In this document: positions 40,390 to 54,244 of the stretch, in pieces
Layout of the letters: the number at the start of each line of letters is the position of its first letter
Numbering within the stretch: the first letter of the stretch is position 1
Origin: Selaginella moellendorffii
Lineage: Eukaryota > Streptophyta > Lycopodiopsida > Selaginellales > Selaginellaceae
NCBI RefSeq assembly: GCF_000143415.4
Contig: NW_003314308.1
Location: 514,794 to 578,793 of the forward strand
Length of the DNA stretch: 64,000 nt
Reading direction: 5' to 3'
Translations under genes and position numbers: made by a program
Notes under the pieces: model-generated
Told to the model about the DNA's origin: nothing
The model's database searches: none
The model's input: only the letters and a program-made list of their open reading frames with translations

Positions 40390-41953
40390 CTACTTGCGGA
40401 GAACTGGAACCAATGCAAGTGGACGAGCCCGCATGAGCGTGAACCCGACCCCCTCGCCCACGTCCACCTCTTTACCATCCGGTGTTGTCCAGTTGAACCT
40501 GTAGAGAAGATTGGCAAGAACGAGATGAACAGCAGTCAACCCCAAGTTCATCCCCGGGCAGGATCGCCGGCCAAAGCCAAACGTCATGAGTTCCACGGCC
40601 GCATTGAATTCGCTGCTCATCCTCTCCGGGATGAACTCCAGAGGGTTCTCCCAGATTTTTGGATCCCGGGCGATGGCGTAGAGGTTGATCAACACTTGGG
40701 TCTTGGCTGGGATCATTGAGCCAGCTTCTTCAAGCTTTCATACACGTTGATAACAAATTCAGAGATCTAGCGAGGATCAAACCTTTTAGACTACTTACCT
40801 TACACTCGGCAGTGGATTCGCGTGGAACCATGAGTGGCGCCGGAGGGTGCTTGCGCAGGGTCTCCTTGACAATCGCGCCGAGGTACTTGAGCTTGGGAAT
40901 GTCGGCCTCGCTCACCATGGTGCTACTAGCAGGGATCACGTCGTCCAATTCCTTCTGGGCTTTTGCAAAGATTTGTGGATGAAGAAGTAGCTCCGTGAGA
41001 GCCCATCCTATCGCTGTGGCAGTCGTGTCCAGCCCTGCACTCACAGCATCCTAGCAAGAGCGGCCAGCGAGTTAGTCAACACTCAAGTCAACCCCCAGTC
41101 TTACCAGCATGAGGCACCGGATGGTAAGATCTGACATGTTGTCGAGCGAGAGCAAGACGTCCAGGAAGCTCTCGCCGCCATGTCCTTGCTTGGCTATAGA
41201 GGATCGGTGCTCTTCAATGTGTGCTTGAAGCAAGGCATGGAATTTGGTTGCTAAGGTTCTCAGCTTGGGCAGCGAGAGATCCATCCATTTAAGCCATGGG
41301 ACGTAATCGCCGATGTGTAGCCTCCCTCCCAGCTCGTTCGCCTGGTGGACCAAGCGGACGAAATCGTTGGCACCGAAGGTCCGGCTCGTCCCAAACACGA
41401 GCGTTTGCATGATCTCCAAGGTGAGGACGGTGACCTCCTGGGTTATGTTCACCGTTCTTCCCAGATTCTGGGAGAGCATCGCCAGGAACTTCTCCATCTC
41501 CACTTGCCTCACTGCCGCAAAGCTCCCCACGCGGCGCGCGGTGAAGAGCTCGAGCGTGCAGATCTTGCGGAGCTCCCTCCATCTCGCGCCATAGCGCGCG
41601 AAGATGAGATCGTCTGGGAGGATCGCCTCGGCAAACGTGAGCGATGGCCGCGAGGAGAAGGTCCTGTCGTGGGACTTGAGGATCTCTTGGGCGATCTTGG
41701 CTGAGGAGATGACGAGCGTGGGGGTGTAGCCCAGGCGGAGGTAGAAGATCGGGCCGAGCTTCTTGGCGAGATCGAAGAGGATGAGATGCGGCCCGCGGGA
41801 ATTGCTGGCCAGGAGTGGAATGTGGCCGAGGATTGGAAAGGCCCGGGGGCTTGGAGGCATGACATGGGAGCTGCGTGATTTAGATCGATCATAGTAGAAG
41901 ATCACCAAGAAGAAAGAAGCCAAGAAGGCGAAAAAAGCTGTGATGTGCTCCAT
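40390..41953 (-). CDS. Cytochrome P450 copy 2 (A-type), intact, 481 aa
   Basis: Exons 41105-41953, 40799-41050, 40734-40390; all introns about 55-65 nt, phase 0. The ATG is the [15 protein letters not shown] start. I-helix [25 protein letters not shown] and [10 protein letters not shown] are all present, and the C-terminus ends LALVPVLRK. Exon 3 begins EEAGSMIPAKT where the other copies have EAGY, a local change of one codon. ER-anchored monooxygenase, substrate unknown. Tandem paralogue of copies 1, 3 and 4. Confidence 0.9.
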
Positions 41954-42105
41954 GGAAGTTTGGAAATGTAGTGTCCTTATATACACTTCAAATGGAAACT
42001 TCGGAAGCCTTTCGGTGAGAAACAACCCTTCTAGAAAATAAAGATGTTATTTTTGTCTTCTTTCAATATGCTTTTTGTTAAGCAACAACCATTCTAATAA
42101 ATTGC

Positions 42106-42491
42106 TTGGTTTGCTTAATGGTAGTTTTATTATTACTTATTAATTTAATTGATCAAATAAAGTTTATAATTATAAGCATGTTTGTAATTTATAAACACAA
42201 GATTAATCTTATTGGCTTTAGATTGTGAATTTGGACATGGGATGAGCACTATTGTGTTCAGGCCAATGTCTACATTTGCATATTAACCATTAGATGATAG
42301 AATAAAAAAGAATATACTAGAAAGGGTTTAAGAAAGTTTATAAATTATAAATATGTTTATAAATTATAAATACCAAATTAATCTAAATGAATACCAACCA
42401 TTAGATGGTAGAATATCCTAGAATATCCAAGCATATTCTAGGTATATTCACTACCATCTTTGTCCCCTATAGGTTTGCTTAAGCAAACCAA
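42106..42491 (+). mobile_element. MITE-like element with 13-bp terminal inverted repeats
   Basis: The ends are TTGGTTTGCTTAA (42106-42118) and TTAAGCAAACCAA (42479-42491), perfect inverted repeats; length 386 bp, AT-rich, no coding capacity. The right end overlaps a perfect 18-bp palindrome GGTTTGCTTAAGCAAACC (42472-42489). Related elements, inverted, are at 55246-55541 and about 55560-55868. Confidence 0.75.
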
Positions 42492-42879
42492 AAAATAAAA
42501 ATGTTATTTTTGTCTTATTTCAATATGAATTCTATGGGCAGTTTTGAATTTGAGTTTTAATTGTTATAAGTGGTGCCAAGTCAACCTTTTCAACTCATCT
42601 TTGGTATGGATTAGTTATAGTGTAATTATGCTAAGTGTGATTTTGAGGTTTTTCCCTTTTTATATTATATTTCCTTATGTTTCTTTCATTCTTTTTATTT
42701 TTATTCCTCTTTGTCCTTTTTTATTCTACTTTTGTTTTCATCATTTTTGTATTTTTATTACTTTTCCTATATTTTTGTTTTATTCTTTCATTCCCTTCTT
42801 CAAATCCCTTCAATGGTTTTTATATTACAATGGTTGACTGGCTTATAAAAAAGTATGCTGATTTATTTGAATTTGATCT

Positions 42880-44900
42880 GTTATTTAAAGTTAAGATTGT
42901 AACATGTTATCCTATTCCAATTGGGGATGCTCGTCTAATCAAGGTTTTTGTTCATTGTTGGTCACTAAAGGAAATCAAGATTTTACATACAAACATCAAA
43001 GAAATGTTGTTATTCGAAAGTTATGGAATCTTTAGGCATGTGAACCTTATTTTGTGACAAAACCTGATAGGAATATTCATTTCTACTTTAATTATCATCT
43101 GTTAAACAAAGTGATTATTTTAGATCTTCCTCACCCTTTTGATCTTCTAGATCATCTAGAAAGAAGTTGTTAACTCACTAAGCTAAATTTTATTTCTAAG
43201 TATTGGCAAGTGCCGATGAGCAAGGAGGATATTTCCAAAACTGTTCTTATTACACCATTTGATTTGTACAAATTATTAGTGATGCCATTCGGTTTGACCA
43301 ATATTTTAGCAACTTTTCAGTAGATGATGAATGTGGTTCTTTATAATATGCCAAAAATGACTACTGACTTCATCGATGATGTCTTAATTCACTTGGAAGG
43401 GACATAGGAGTATATCTATGATATTCGGAAGATATCAAATTGGTTATAAGAAGTTGGTTTAAAATTAAAACAGTTGAAATGCATGTTTAGGTCCAAAGAC
43501 ATAGCTTATCTTGAGTACCATATTTTTTGTGAGGGTTTGCAAGTTAATTCTAACAAACTTGTGGCCATTCAAAAGTTCCCTACTCCGAAATGTGTGAATA
43601 ACATGCAATGCTTCTTTGGCAAAATGCAATATCTCAATCATTTTATTAATCAACTCTATTGGTTAGCTAGGGGAATTACACCACATGTTGATTGACATCT
43701 AGTAGGTTTAATTTACTCCCGCTAGGCTTGACCTGAGGGGTAGAGTGTCAAGAGAGCAATGCTTTTAGGAGAGTTATAACTCTTAACTTCCATTCACGAG
43801 GGTGTGAACTTGTAAAGAATGATTTGAAAGACAATCCATAAGGGTTCAACATCTTTCTAATCACATTGCACTATTGCAAGTGTTACTGAAGTTGTCAACA
43901 TCATCTTTTATTTGGGTGAATGACTAAATTCAATAGGCTATAATATGTTCTTTTGGCTACAACTTCATATTGAACTACTCTAGTGGTTCATATTTGCTGA
44001 TGGTGGAGGTAATAACCAAGGTACTTGTAAGTGGTAACTTGTAGAACCTCTTGTCCTTGATAGTGGAGTGGGGTGTGTCTTGCTTTCAAGTTGAAAATCA
44101 CAATTTGTGTTTTGGTGGGGACGATGAGGTGGCAATAACAATAGTTGCAAAGCACTTTGACAATGTCCCCGAGAGTTGGGTTGTTCTGTAATAAGTTTTG
44201 TAGAGCATCGCATTTGTCTTGTGAAATTCAAAGATCGATAATAAAACATATTGTCATTGTCATGCTTAGCCAATGTGAAAACAGATACTGCTATGCTCCA
44301 TCCTTCCACCCTCTGGGTCTATTGCATTCATTCCTTTGTAAGTCGAGTGGTACTTGGAGCAGCAAGGGTGGTTAGTCCATTCTCCTAGTCTTATAGTATA
44401 TAGTATGTCTAAAGGGCTCCTTGCTTAATGAAAAAGACCATATGAAGTGTTGCAGCAGATTGAACCACAAGTTTATAAAATTTAGCATGATGTTCAACAA
44501 GTTAATCCTCCAAAAATTGTGCATATGCAATGGCCAAAACACTTTGTACAAAAGGGTTTATGAATAACTAATACCACCTACAAATCCACCAATGCTTCCT
44601 CCTAATATTCATTCAAATCTCGACCCATCAACTAAAGAAATTTAATTGCCTTTTATTCTTCAGAGAAGAAGGGATCATGTAAGGTCCAAATGTGTGGTTA
44701 TTTTATCATATACTACTATAGATTTTGATAACTATTAAATTGGTTTCAATCTGAACTACTCATTCTTGTATATAAGCTAGGGGTTTTGGGCTAATGAATA
44801 TGCATATTTCTATCTCCCATTTCTATATTCCATGCACTCATAGTATGAAAATTTATAAATCATTGGTTTTCCAGCTTATTTTGTGTGTTAAAATTGAACT
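42880..44900 (+). mobile_element. Decayed Ty3/gypsy retrotransposon, copy 2
   Basis: Reverse-transcriptase pieces are better preserved than in copy 1: KYWQVPMSKEDISKT, LLVMPFGLTN and FIDDVLIHL (the YxDD-type active site, about 43370), followed by EVGLKLKQLKCMF. The later part is deleted or rearranged (no clear integrase). The stretch 44640-44800 has TATA-like and leader-like sequence that may be an LTR. It shares its first 700 bp with 31750-32580. Confidence 0.7.
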
Positions 44901-47900
44901 TGATAGTTGACAAGCTACTTTATAAAGGTGTTCTTTTTTAATAATATAAACTTATGATAAAGGGTAAATATATCTCACTAATATAATGTTAGAAGGATGC
45001 AAGAGTCACTAGTTATAAGGGCATTTCCCTTTGATTTGCAACTATGAAGAGTAAAAAGGTGTAGCTATAAATATTACTTCTTGGAAATGAATGAAACAAG
45101 CAAATAGTGACTTCTTAATACACTTAATGCCTATCACATTCTATCATGCAACAATAAATGTTTCATATAAGTTACAATTACTAGCTTACCATAGTTTTTA
45201 ACACTTTTTCAAAAGGAATCCTTCTATTTTTGAATAACATTTGGAATAAAAGAGTGCTAAAATGAAAACTCTAGAATGAAACTCTCAACTTCATAAACAA
45301 TTCATGAGCATATTATAGAAGATCATCTTGGTCAACACAAATTTCTGTGAAAAATTATTTTAAAACCTACAAAAAATTCACATTATATTAAACAAAAGTA
45401 TATCATTATTCTTGTGGACTACCAAGGGCTAAAACAAATTGAATGTACTATCAAAGTTAAACAAAGATGTCTACTATGTTTAGCTTATACATCAATGCCT
45501 TTGAGAGTTTAATGTAGCATCAACATTTCAAAGATCCATAAGGTCATTATTTACTACTTGCCCTAACCTTTAATAATAATTACATGTTTTGATTGAGTTT
45601 TGTTATTTACAAGGTTGGCTGTTAAAATGGCTAAGACTCTAATTATGATATTTAGTCTTACAAGAAATAACTCTTTCATATATGATAGCCAACACCTTAT
45701 CTAAATCAAAGAATATAAGTACCACAAATGTATGCTATGCTCCCAAAGAAAATTATAAAATGATTAGGATACTATGAGACTAAGGTAACTATATTCCTCA
45801 CCTATGTGAGGGAAGTTTGGGGTGTTAGTATCTCCATTGCAAACTAGAAGAAGTTTAAGAAAATCAATCACTAATTCTTGAATATGGAATTTGGCTATTA
45901 AAAAATAAACTGGTATCATGGTTGTAGAGATATAAATTACTTAAGTACCTCTTATTTTACCAAGTGATTCTTCTTTATTGATGTTTGAAACCATAGACAA
46001 ACTTTCTAAATATGCTATCTCCAACTCTACTGATACAAACAGCATAGGATGGTGCACAAATTTAGATGTTGGACATAACAAGACTAAATATAGATTTGAA
46101 CAATTTACTTTATATTGCATATATGGGTTTTCCAAAGGTAGCTCAATTAAACTTAACATAAGTTAAATTTAAAGAGTACCTTGACATTGTCAACTCACAA
46201 TACTTTATCAGTATAATACCTTATTAGAGTGCCAATAAACAATACCATCAATAGATAGTATTTTGAAATATTGTGGCAAGTTATCAAGCAAGTTAACATT
46301 GCCTCCACACAAACATTCTTGCTATTAAAATAGAGACTCTACTTATTTTGTAAGCATAGTTTGAGATGGTATACCATTTCATTCTCATATGTACGACATT
46401 TAACCATCTACAAGCTAGTACCAATTCTCTAGATTTGACATTACATTTTCATAAATTTCTTTTATAATTGCATCACATTCATCTGGCTAAATTCCTCTTG
46501 GCTGCTATAGATTTACAAGAGTGCTTGATATTCTTATAATTTATAATTTCTAAATTTTTTAAAGCTTAATATTTTTAATTTTAAAATTTCTATATAAATT
46601 ATGGTGATATATAATAATAAAAACTTTATATGATGATGGGACTCAATGTTCCACCTAAAGATGTGTATTATATGGCCATTATGTTAACAATATCTCAATC
46701 ATATTTATACAACATTATTTTTTATGTATTAAAATTATAATTGATGAAAATTATCAATATAAAAATAAAGTGTTAGAAATTTGTAATATTGCAAAACTAT
46801 TAAAATAAAGTAAATATCTGAGCTAACTGATTAATTTCACTAATGACTTTATTATAAAATGGAATAACTAGAGCTATTCAACTCCTTTATATTAAGTTAT
46901 AGAGGATCCTCCATATATTATGTGACTACTTCACTTTTATCTTAAAGTATTTTTTATACTCCTACCATTTGTATAAATATGTGTAAATTTAATAATTACT
47001 ATCCAAATAATTAAGTATTATTTCCTACACTATCACATTAATTTCAGTATTTTGGAACCTTCACTTCAATAATTTTAACTCTAAATTCATCTCATATAAA
47101 ATTTGTCTCTTCAGTAACTATAACTAATGTAATTTTTTTAGCTCCAAGTTTTATTTATTTAGATAGTTATCCATAATATTTAATTTTCCAAGTATATAAT
47201 TTACTATAATTAATCATATACAGGATCAAATTTAAATATGTAATCTCTCTTTTTTTACTGGTTAACAAACCCAATCATGGATTTCTGACCAACACATGAC
47301 ACATGGAAGTGTTGAAATGGAGTCTGAGATGGACCCAAGTTGAAGTCCAAGATAACCATAATTATATCGTTTCCTTTACTGCCAAGCCTCATTTAAATTG
47401 CCAAGCTTTAAACAACTCATTTAACCATAAGATCCCATAGCTGGCATTTTCATCTCATTAGAACACTCAAAACTTCACTTAGCATTCTGAGTTTTAAATG
47501 TTATATTATGTTATAAGTTATATTTGTTATATTATAGTGATAAGGTCAATTGTAAAAGGGATTTTTATATAAATATTATATTATGTTGTATTATCTATGT
47601 ATATTATAATTATAATTATGTTAAAAATTACTACAACGTTTGAAATTACTATTATATTTGTGTATAAAATACATCATAAACTTGGTTGAGATAAGTGTAT
47701 GTAAGGTGGTTGCTTTTTTTAGGGAAAGTTTTTCTTATCTCAGAGGAATTGGATTTGATTACTTTGTACTTATCGATTGTCTATAGTGAGAAGTCTATTT
47801 CTTAAGTAAACAATTCCATTCAATTCTTAAGTGTTTGTGATGTATGAATCATAGATGTGGTGACCCTTGTGCTTGGTATGTTGCAAGACACAACTAACTC

Positions 47901-49469
47901 CTCATTTCTATCCTTTGGGGATGATTAGAAAGTAAAAACTTGAAATAAGAGATGATGCTTCTGCTTCTAGTTTTCTAGGCATTTCCACTCTGTATAATCC
48001 CCATGTATGGTATAAGATAGTGATAATATGAATGTGGATAATATAGACTTATCATGCGAGCACCTCTTGTGTGTGGCAGACTTTCTCAAGCGAACTAGAC
48101 TACTATGAGATACAAATAGGTTCATCAAGAGAATGTCATTCACTTCTTGGTTACTACTTAGTGTCTGTAAAGTTCATGAGGACTTGGAGAGATGATCAAA
48201 AGGTGGCAATAGATATCCTTAAGTGTGTGAAGCATGAGCATATGAGTTCCATGCTTTGTAGGAGCTTCATTATGCTAATACCACCTAATTTGAGTTTGAC
48301 TTAGTGTTTTGCGCTAAATCAATTCAAACTATCTCTTTAGTTTCCCACATCTATTTCACACTGTTAACACAACTATTAACTGTTGTTAATTAATAAGAGT
48401 TTTGATAGGGTTAAACTAAAACATAAGATAAGAGACATGATGTTTGCCTATTTAGGTATTAAGCTGGATGATGGATTGACAATGTATGCAACCATGCAAC
48501 ACAAATCCTCAAGTAAGCAACAATCAAAAGTCAAAGTAGCATAGTGTTAGATAAAATGCAAAACATCATAGATGAGTGGACAAAAACTTGTCAAGTGAAA
48601 TGCAATAAGGATGATGCTACTATCAATATTAAAATTGGTGATGGACCTCGAAAAACCAAGTACTTCAAAGGCATTTCTTTTATGTCATGAACTTTTTATG
48701 TTTGTTTCTTTGAAGATAAAAATGATAGTTCCAATGATGAATTAGGTTGGTTGTACGTAGAAGTGATTGACTAATGTTTTCTATGTTTGTGATGTGAATT
48801 TATGAAGATAATGTTGAGCATTGTAAAAATAATTATATGCAAGTAATTTCAGTCGATTTAAATCAGTTATTGCTATAGAAGACATGTAAATATACAGTGA
48901 TAATCAGAACTTAATGTTTCCTTGCTATACTCTTAACTATTATGGCCTTGGAAAATTACATCTACATCCAGAGGTAGTTGACTACGAATTGATATGGCTG
49001 ATTTCACAAATAATGAAACTATCACTATGTGGATGTATCCTGCTGTACCAGAAATTTGCAAAAGAAAAGTGGTTGAAGATAGTTGGATTTGAAGTTGTCC
49101 TAGCAGTACTAAAGTATGATAGATGAACATGGAGATATGTGTTAAAAGTTCGTCACTTAACTGTCATTGAAGTAGTCTAGAACCTTCTATGTATCTTCTG
49201 TCACAAATTTTATCAAATTACACAAAGGACGTAATATGGTTGGGTCAATTGAAGCCATTATGATTAAGATGATTTACTTGTCCTACAACAGGGTTGAGAT
49301 AATTGTTGTGGATAGTTGTGGTTTAAATGATACACTAATGGTATTGAAATAATTTGTCTCATTCACTATGTGTTTTGACCTTATTACCATTGCAGATTAG
49401 CATGTGAATGTCACAGGCATGACTATAAATTGAACCCAGAAGAATTTAATATTTAACAAAAGTGTACGA

Positions 49470-50310
49470 CAGACATCACCTTTTCCATCTTGATGCCCTT
49501 GAGATTGATAAGTTGCACTGCTCGATTGTCATGCATGTTTAGAGCGTAAGCCCAAACCATTGTCGTCCAGGAAACCAAGCTGCACATCTTCATGCTCTCA
49601 AAATTTTTGAGATTGTCCAAGTTGACATAAACTTGTGTGAAAGCTGTCCAGCAGACAATGGTCTTGCATGGGATCTAGTGAAAGAACCTCATGGCCTCAT
49701 CAAAATGCCCAATTTGCACTGCATTAGTGAAGGGAAGATGACGGAATGCCCTGTCAATTCTTCGAGGAATCCATTCTGAACGTAGCACAGTAGTAGATTT
49801 GTCCATGACACGAGATCCTTGGCATTCGATCAAAGGTCGATTTCACTGCCTCGACTTGCCAAGTGTTGTGATAATTGAGTTCCATGTCACGGCCTCAGAG
49901 ACACCAGGCAGCAAGTTAGCCTGGCAGTTGCGAATCCAGAATACCGCCACATATCCAATGAGCATCGAGATCTGCGAGACAAGATCGTGAAACTCCACCC
50001 AATTAAACGTGTTCTTGGCATAAATGAGCGAGATCCAAGAGACCACATCATGATCCGGCATGGAATCAAAGATCTTCTTCAGATTGGAGCTCTATATGTC
50101 AGATTGCACAAATTCCACTGCACAGCGGCTCTTGGCAAATGTGATCACCAATGCATTGATCAAAGAAGAGTCACAAGGCGTAGGCATGGACCATCATGTT
50201 CCAGGTCGCAGCATTGCGCTGGGAGATGCAATCGAAGAGCTTAGTAGCACTGGAGGTGTGCCCGACAGCGAGCGGCTGGTTCATATTTTCAAAGAAGCAA
50301 CAGTCAAATG
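49470..50310 (-). pseudogene. Dead PPR gene, right copy
   Basis: Near-identical to 38165-39020, with a few private indels (for example VEFHDL for VLFHDL and a changed frame before the IGHFDEAMRFF block). Both copies share most stops, so the gene was already dead before the duplication. Confidence 0.75.
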
Positions 50311-51678
50311 ATTGTAGTAAGAGCTGAGGTACAGCACTGTATATTCGTGTTTTATTTTTAAAGAGAAGTTAATAGCAGAAACTTCCAACTTTCGAGAAAG
50401 CATGGTAGAGAATGTCACTTTTTGAGATAGACTTCTGGAGAATCCCTGTTTTTCAAGGCAAGAATCCACCATTCTCTCTTCATTTTCAATGAGAAATTTG
50501 TCTAGCATGACTGAGTAACGACTGCTAAAATTTATGTGGAAAACTTTAGAACACAGAAGTTACAAGTTGGTCTTTCATTGAGAATGAGCATGTGCTCTAG
50601 TTTTTTGATAGGATGCTGTTGGTTGGACAACAAGGACTTACGACATTGTTCTATTGGTTCTTTGGATGAGCAATGCATCAAGGTTCAAGTATGAAAGTTT
50701 TCAATCAGGTCTGAGCCAGTAAGTAGAGTCTCTTGAGGAAATTCTTAAGGAATGTTACAATCAGAATCAAAATTTCCTATAGATTTGGAAATGGAACCTC
50801 TGACCAGAGCTCCAGTTTTTCAAGCCTTCTGCCAATTCTCTGGATTGATGAGATCTCATCAATCCAACACGCAGCTTTGGCAGCCACAATTATGTCCAGA
50901 GAATTGTTGCTCCTGCCTGTGTCATGAGTCCCTTCAATTCCATGTCTCTGCAATTGAGGCACTTGCAAGCTTGCTCAGTCCTTGATTAAAAATCCATCAA
51001 TATGACCAAAGCAATACTTGTCTTTCTATTCTGAGCAGAAATGCAAAAGTTAATCCTAAGGACTTAACTATTGCCAAAGCATTATTGAGTTGATGATGTT
51101 ATATGGGATCACTACTAAAGAAATTTAGAATTGGACAAAGCAGTAAAGTGTAAAAATGTGAGCCATTTCCTTGTAATGGTTTACCTCTTGACAAACTAAT
51201 TTGTCTTTAGACTCTTAAAGAGAAATTCACATAAGAGCTATAAGAAGTTAGTGTAAGCAAAGCAGGAAGGGAAATAGTAATGGTAATAAAAGAAGGAACT
51301 TGGTGCATTGTTCTTTTTAAAAATAAATTTGCAACCATGAACAGTTTGAAATCCAAAAAACATCTTTGAAGACTGAATTTTGTGTAGGCCAGCATAGCTG
51401 GATTCATTGCTAGTATATTCTAAATATATCCATTCATTTACAGGTTGTTTGACATGTTGGAGCCCAAAAATGGGCCTAGTATCCAAACAAAGCTTGTGCA
51501 AAGTAAGACCAGAACAGATTAGAGAGAGGAAGAAATCAAGATCTTTGCCCTGGTAGATCTTTTGAGATAATTGCCTGAGAACTGAACCGAAGCCCATTGG
51601 ACCAGGATCTTCCAATCTAACCTTCGCACAAAGCAAAATTAATAAACACACTCTGTTTATTCTAGTCAATATGTTTGA

Positions 51679-53242
51679 CTACTTGCGGAGAAGTGGAACC
51701 AATGCAAGTGGACGAGCCCGCATGAGCGTGAACCCGACCCCCTCGCCCACGTCCACCTCTTTACCATCCGGTGTTGTCCAATTGAACCTGTAGAGAAGAT
51801 TGGCAAGAACGAGATGAACAGCAGTCAACCCCAAGTTCATCCCCGGGCAGGATCGCCGGCCAAAGCCAAACGTCATGAGTTCCACGGCCGCATTGAATTC
51901 GCTGCTCATCCTCTCCGGGATGAACTCCAGAGGGTTCTCCCAGATTTTTGGATCCCGGGCGATGGCGTAGAGGTTGATCAACACTTGGGTCTTGGCTGGG
52001 ATCATGTAGCCAGCTTCTTCAAGCTTTCATACACGTTGATAACAAATTCAGAGATCTAGCGAGGATCAAACCTTTTAGACTACTTACCTTACACTCGGCG
52101 GTGGATTCGCGTGGAACCATGAGTGGCGCCGGAGGGTGCTTGCGCAGGGTCTCCTTGACAATCGCGCCGAGGTACTTGAGCTTGGGAATGTCGGCCTCAC
52201 TCACCATGGCGCTACTAGCAGGGATCACGTCGTCCAATTCCTTCTGGGCTTTTGCCAAGATTTGTGGATGAAGAAGTAGCTCCGTGAGAGCCCATCCTAT
52301 CGCTGTGGCAGTCGTGTCCAGCCCTGCACTCACAGCATCCTAGCAAGAGCGGCCAGCGAGTTAGTCAACACTCAAGTCAACCCCCAGTCGTACCAGCATG
52401 AGGCACCGGATGGTAAGATCTGACATGTTGTCGAGCGAGAGCAAGACGTCCAGGAAGCTCTCGCCGCCATGTCCTTGCTTGGCTATAGAGGATCGGTGCT
52501 CTTCAATGTGTGCTTGAAGCAAGGCATGGAATTTGGTTGCTAAGGTTCTCAGCTTGGGCAGCGAGAGATCCATCCATTTAAGCCATGGGACGTAATCGCC
52601 GATGTGTAGCCTCCCGCCCAGCTCGTTCCCCTGGTGGACCAAGCGGACGAAATCCTTGGCACCGAAGGTCCGGCTCGTCCCAAACACGAGCGTTTGCATG
52701 ATCTCCAAGGTGAGGACGGTGACCTCCTGGGTTATGTTCACCGTTCTTCCCAGATTCTGGGAGAGCATCGCCAGGAACTTCTCCATCTCCACTTGCCTCA
52801 CTGCCGCAAAGCTCCCCACGCGGCGCGCGGTGAAGAGCTCGAGCGTGCAGATCTTGCGGAGCTCCCTCCATCTCGCGCCATAGCGCGCGAAGATGAGATC
52901 GTCTGGGAGGATCGCCTCGGCAAACGTGAGCGATGGCCGCGAGGAGAAGGTCCTGTCGTGGGACTTGAGGATCTCTTGGGCGATCTTGGCTGACGAGATG
53001 ACGATCGTGGGGGTGTAGCCCAGGCGGAGGTAGAAGATCGGGCCGAGCTTCTTGGCGAGATCGAAGAGGATGAGATGCGGCCCGCGGGAATTGCTAGCCA
53101 GGAGTGGAATGTGGCCGAGGATTGGAAAGGCCCGGGGGCTTGGAGGCATGACATGGGAGCTGCGTGATTTAGATCGATCATAGTAGAAGATCACCAAGAA
53201 GAAAGAAGCCAAGAAGGCGAAAAAAGCTGTGATGTGCTCCAT
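51679..53242 (-). CDS. Cytochrome P450 copy 3 (A-type), intact, 481 aa
   Basis: Exons 52394-53242, 52088-52339, 51679-52023, same lengths as copy 2. All landmarks are present ([35 protein letters not shown]) and the end reads LALVPLLRK. Intron 1 donor is GTACGA instead of GTAAGA. It differs from copy 2 by a handful of residues, such as AKDFVRLVHQGNELGG against [16 protein letters not shown], in the substrate-recognition region. Substrate unknown. Confidence 0.9.
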
Positions 53243-53536
53243 GGAAGTTTGGAAATGTAGTGCGTCCTTATAAACACTTCAAATGGTGAATGACGCATGG
53301 AAGCTTCTATAAACTGGAAGCCTTTCGTTGAGAAACAACCTTTCTTACAAATAAACATGTTTATTTTTGCGGTCAGGCCCGCGTGGCGAAAAGAAATTGA
53401 TGATGTGGCGCCGGTCGCTCAGGGATGGAGATCTTTTCCTTGTCGCCCCGCCCCATAGCGCTTGGCTCTATCACTCCCCAGCCGCCAGCCAAAGCTTCCA
53501 CGGCACTGAAACCATGGATGATCCCTTGAATCATCC

Positions 53537-53848
53537 TCACACTTCCATTTTATCCAAGAACGCAGCCAAGGCTTTGCTCAAGCACCATTGAGCAAGATCG
53601 ATGCCCTTGGGGAGGGAAAATTGCCCTTTCGCGGCAAGCTCTCCAAGAGCTCCCAAAGAACATGTTTTCATACTTGAAATTTCTTTTGGCTCAGCCACGC
53701 TGTCTCGCCACAATCCTTTGGCCAAGAGGGCCTCCACGTTGCAAATCAGAACGAGTTTTAACTGGCTACCCCTCATCCAAACATGATCGTGCCCTAGATG
53801 CTGGAAAGATGCTTTTGAACCTCTTTGCACTAGTGAACCATCTTGCAT
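53537..53848 (-). pseudogene. Possible UGT-like fragment
   Basis: A GC-rich open stretch on the minus strand with LICNVEALLAKGL, which resembles the ITVNVETLLEKGF segment of UGT-A, and little else. No start, no PSPG box. Weak call; it could be unrelated. Confidence 0.25.
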
Positions 53849-54244
53849 CGTAGATTATCACATTAAACTTCAAACTCCCAAATTATATCTTAAATCTATA
53901 TTGAAAGTAGCCTTTAGTGATTTTACTGTGGTTAGCACTGTCCAATTTTACTGTGACACTTTAGTTAATTGAGGAACATTAATTTAGAGACTGATTTTAG
54001 GTTTAGAATTTGTACATTTCACAATTTTCTAATCCACAATATTCAATGGGCCAACTTCTGTGAATTTTGTGATTTATGAGCTGTGAGACTCTTAAATTAG
54101 AGAATTCGTAAGAATTCTTTTAAGACGTTCGTCCCTAGACAAATTTCATGCATGAGCACACCTACTTTTATATGTTGTATTTACTTTTAATTGGGAGACT
54201 TGAGTAATTTTAGTTGAATTTAAAATCATACTCTGGCATAATTT

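Larger units (their letters stand above)
34290..41995. repeat. Segmental duplication, left copy
   Basis: This segment is repeated in direct orientation at 45680-53285 with high identity (only small indels and scattered substitutions when read side by side). It holds AT-rich non-coding sequence, the PPR pseudogene (38165-39020) and P450 copy 2. The offset between matching points is about 11.3-11.4 kb. Confidence 0.85.
45680..53285. repeat. Segmental duplication, right copy
   Basis: Direct repeat of 34290-41995. It contains the second PPR pseudogene and P450 copy 3. The left boundary is near the shared GATAGCCAACACC sequence; the right boundary is in the P450 5' flank, where copies 2 and 3 diverge. 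Confidence 0.85.

Noticed and set aside
42544-43057. ORFs of 97 and 126 aa rich in Phe/Ile/Leu
   Set aside because: They come from low-complexity T-rich DNA and merge into a decayed gypsy element.
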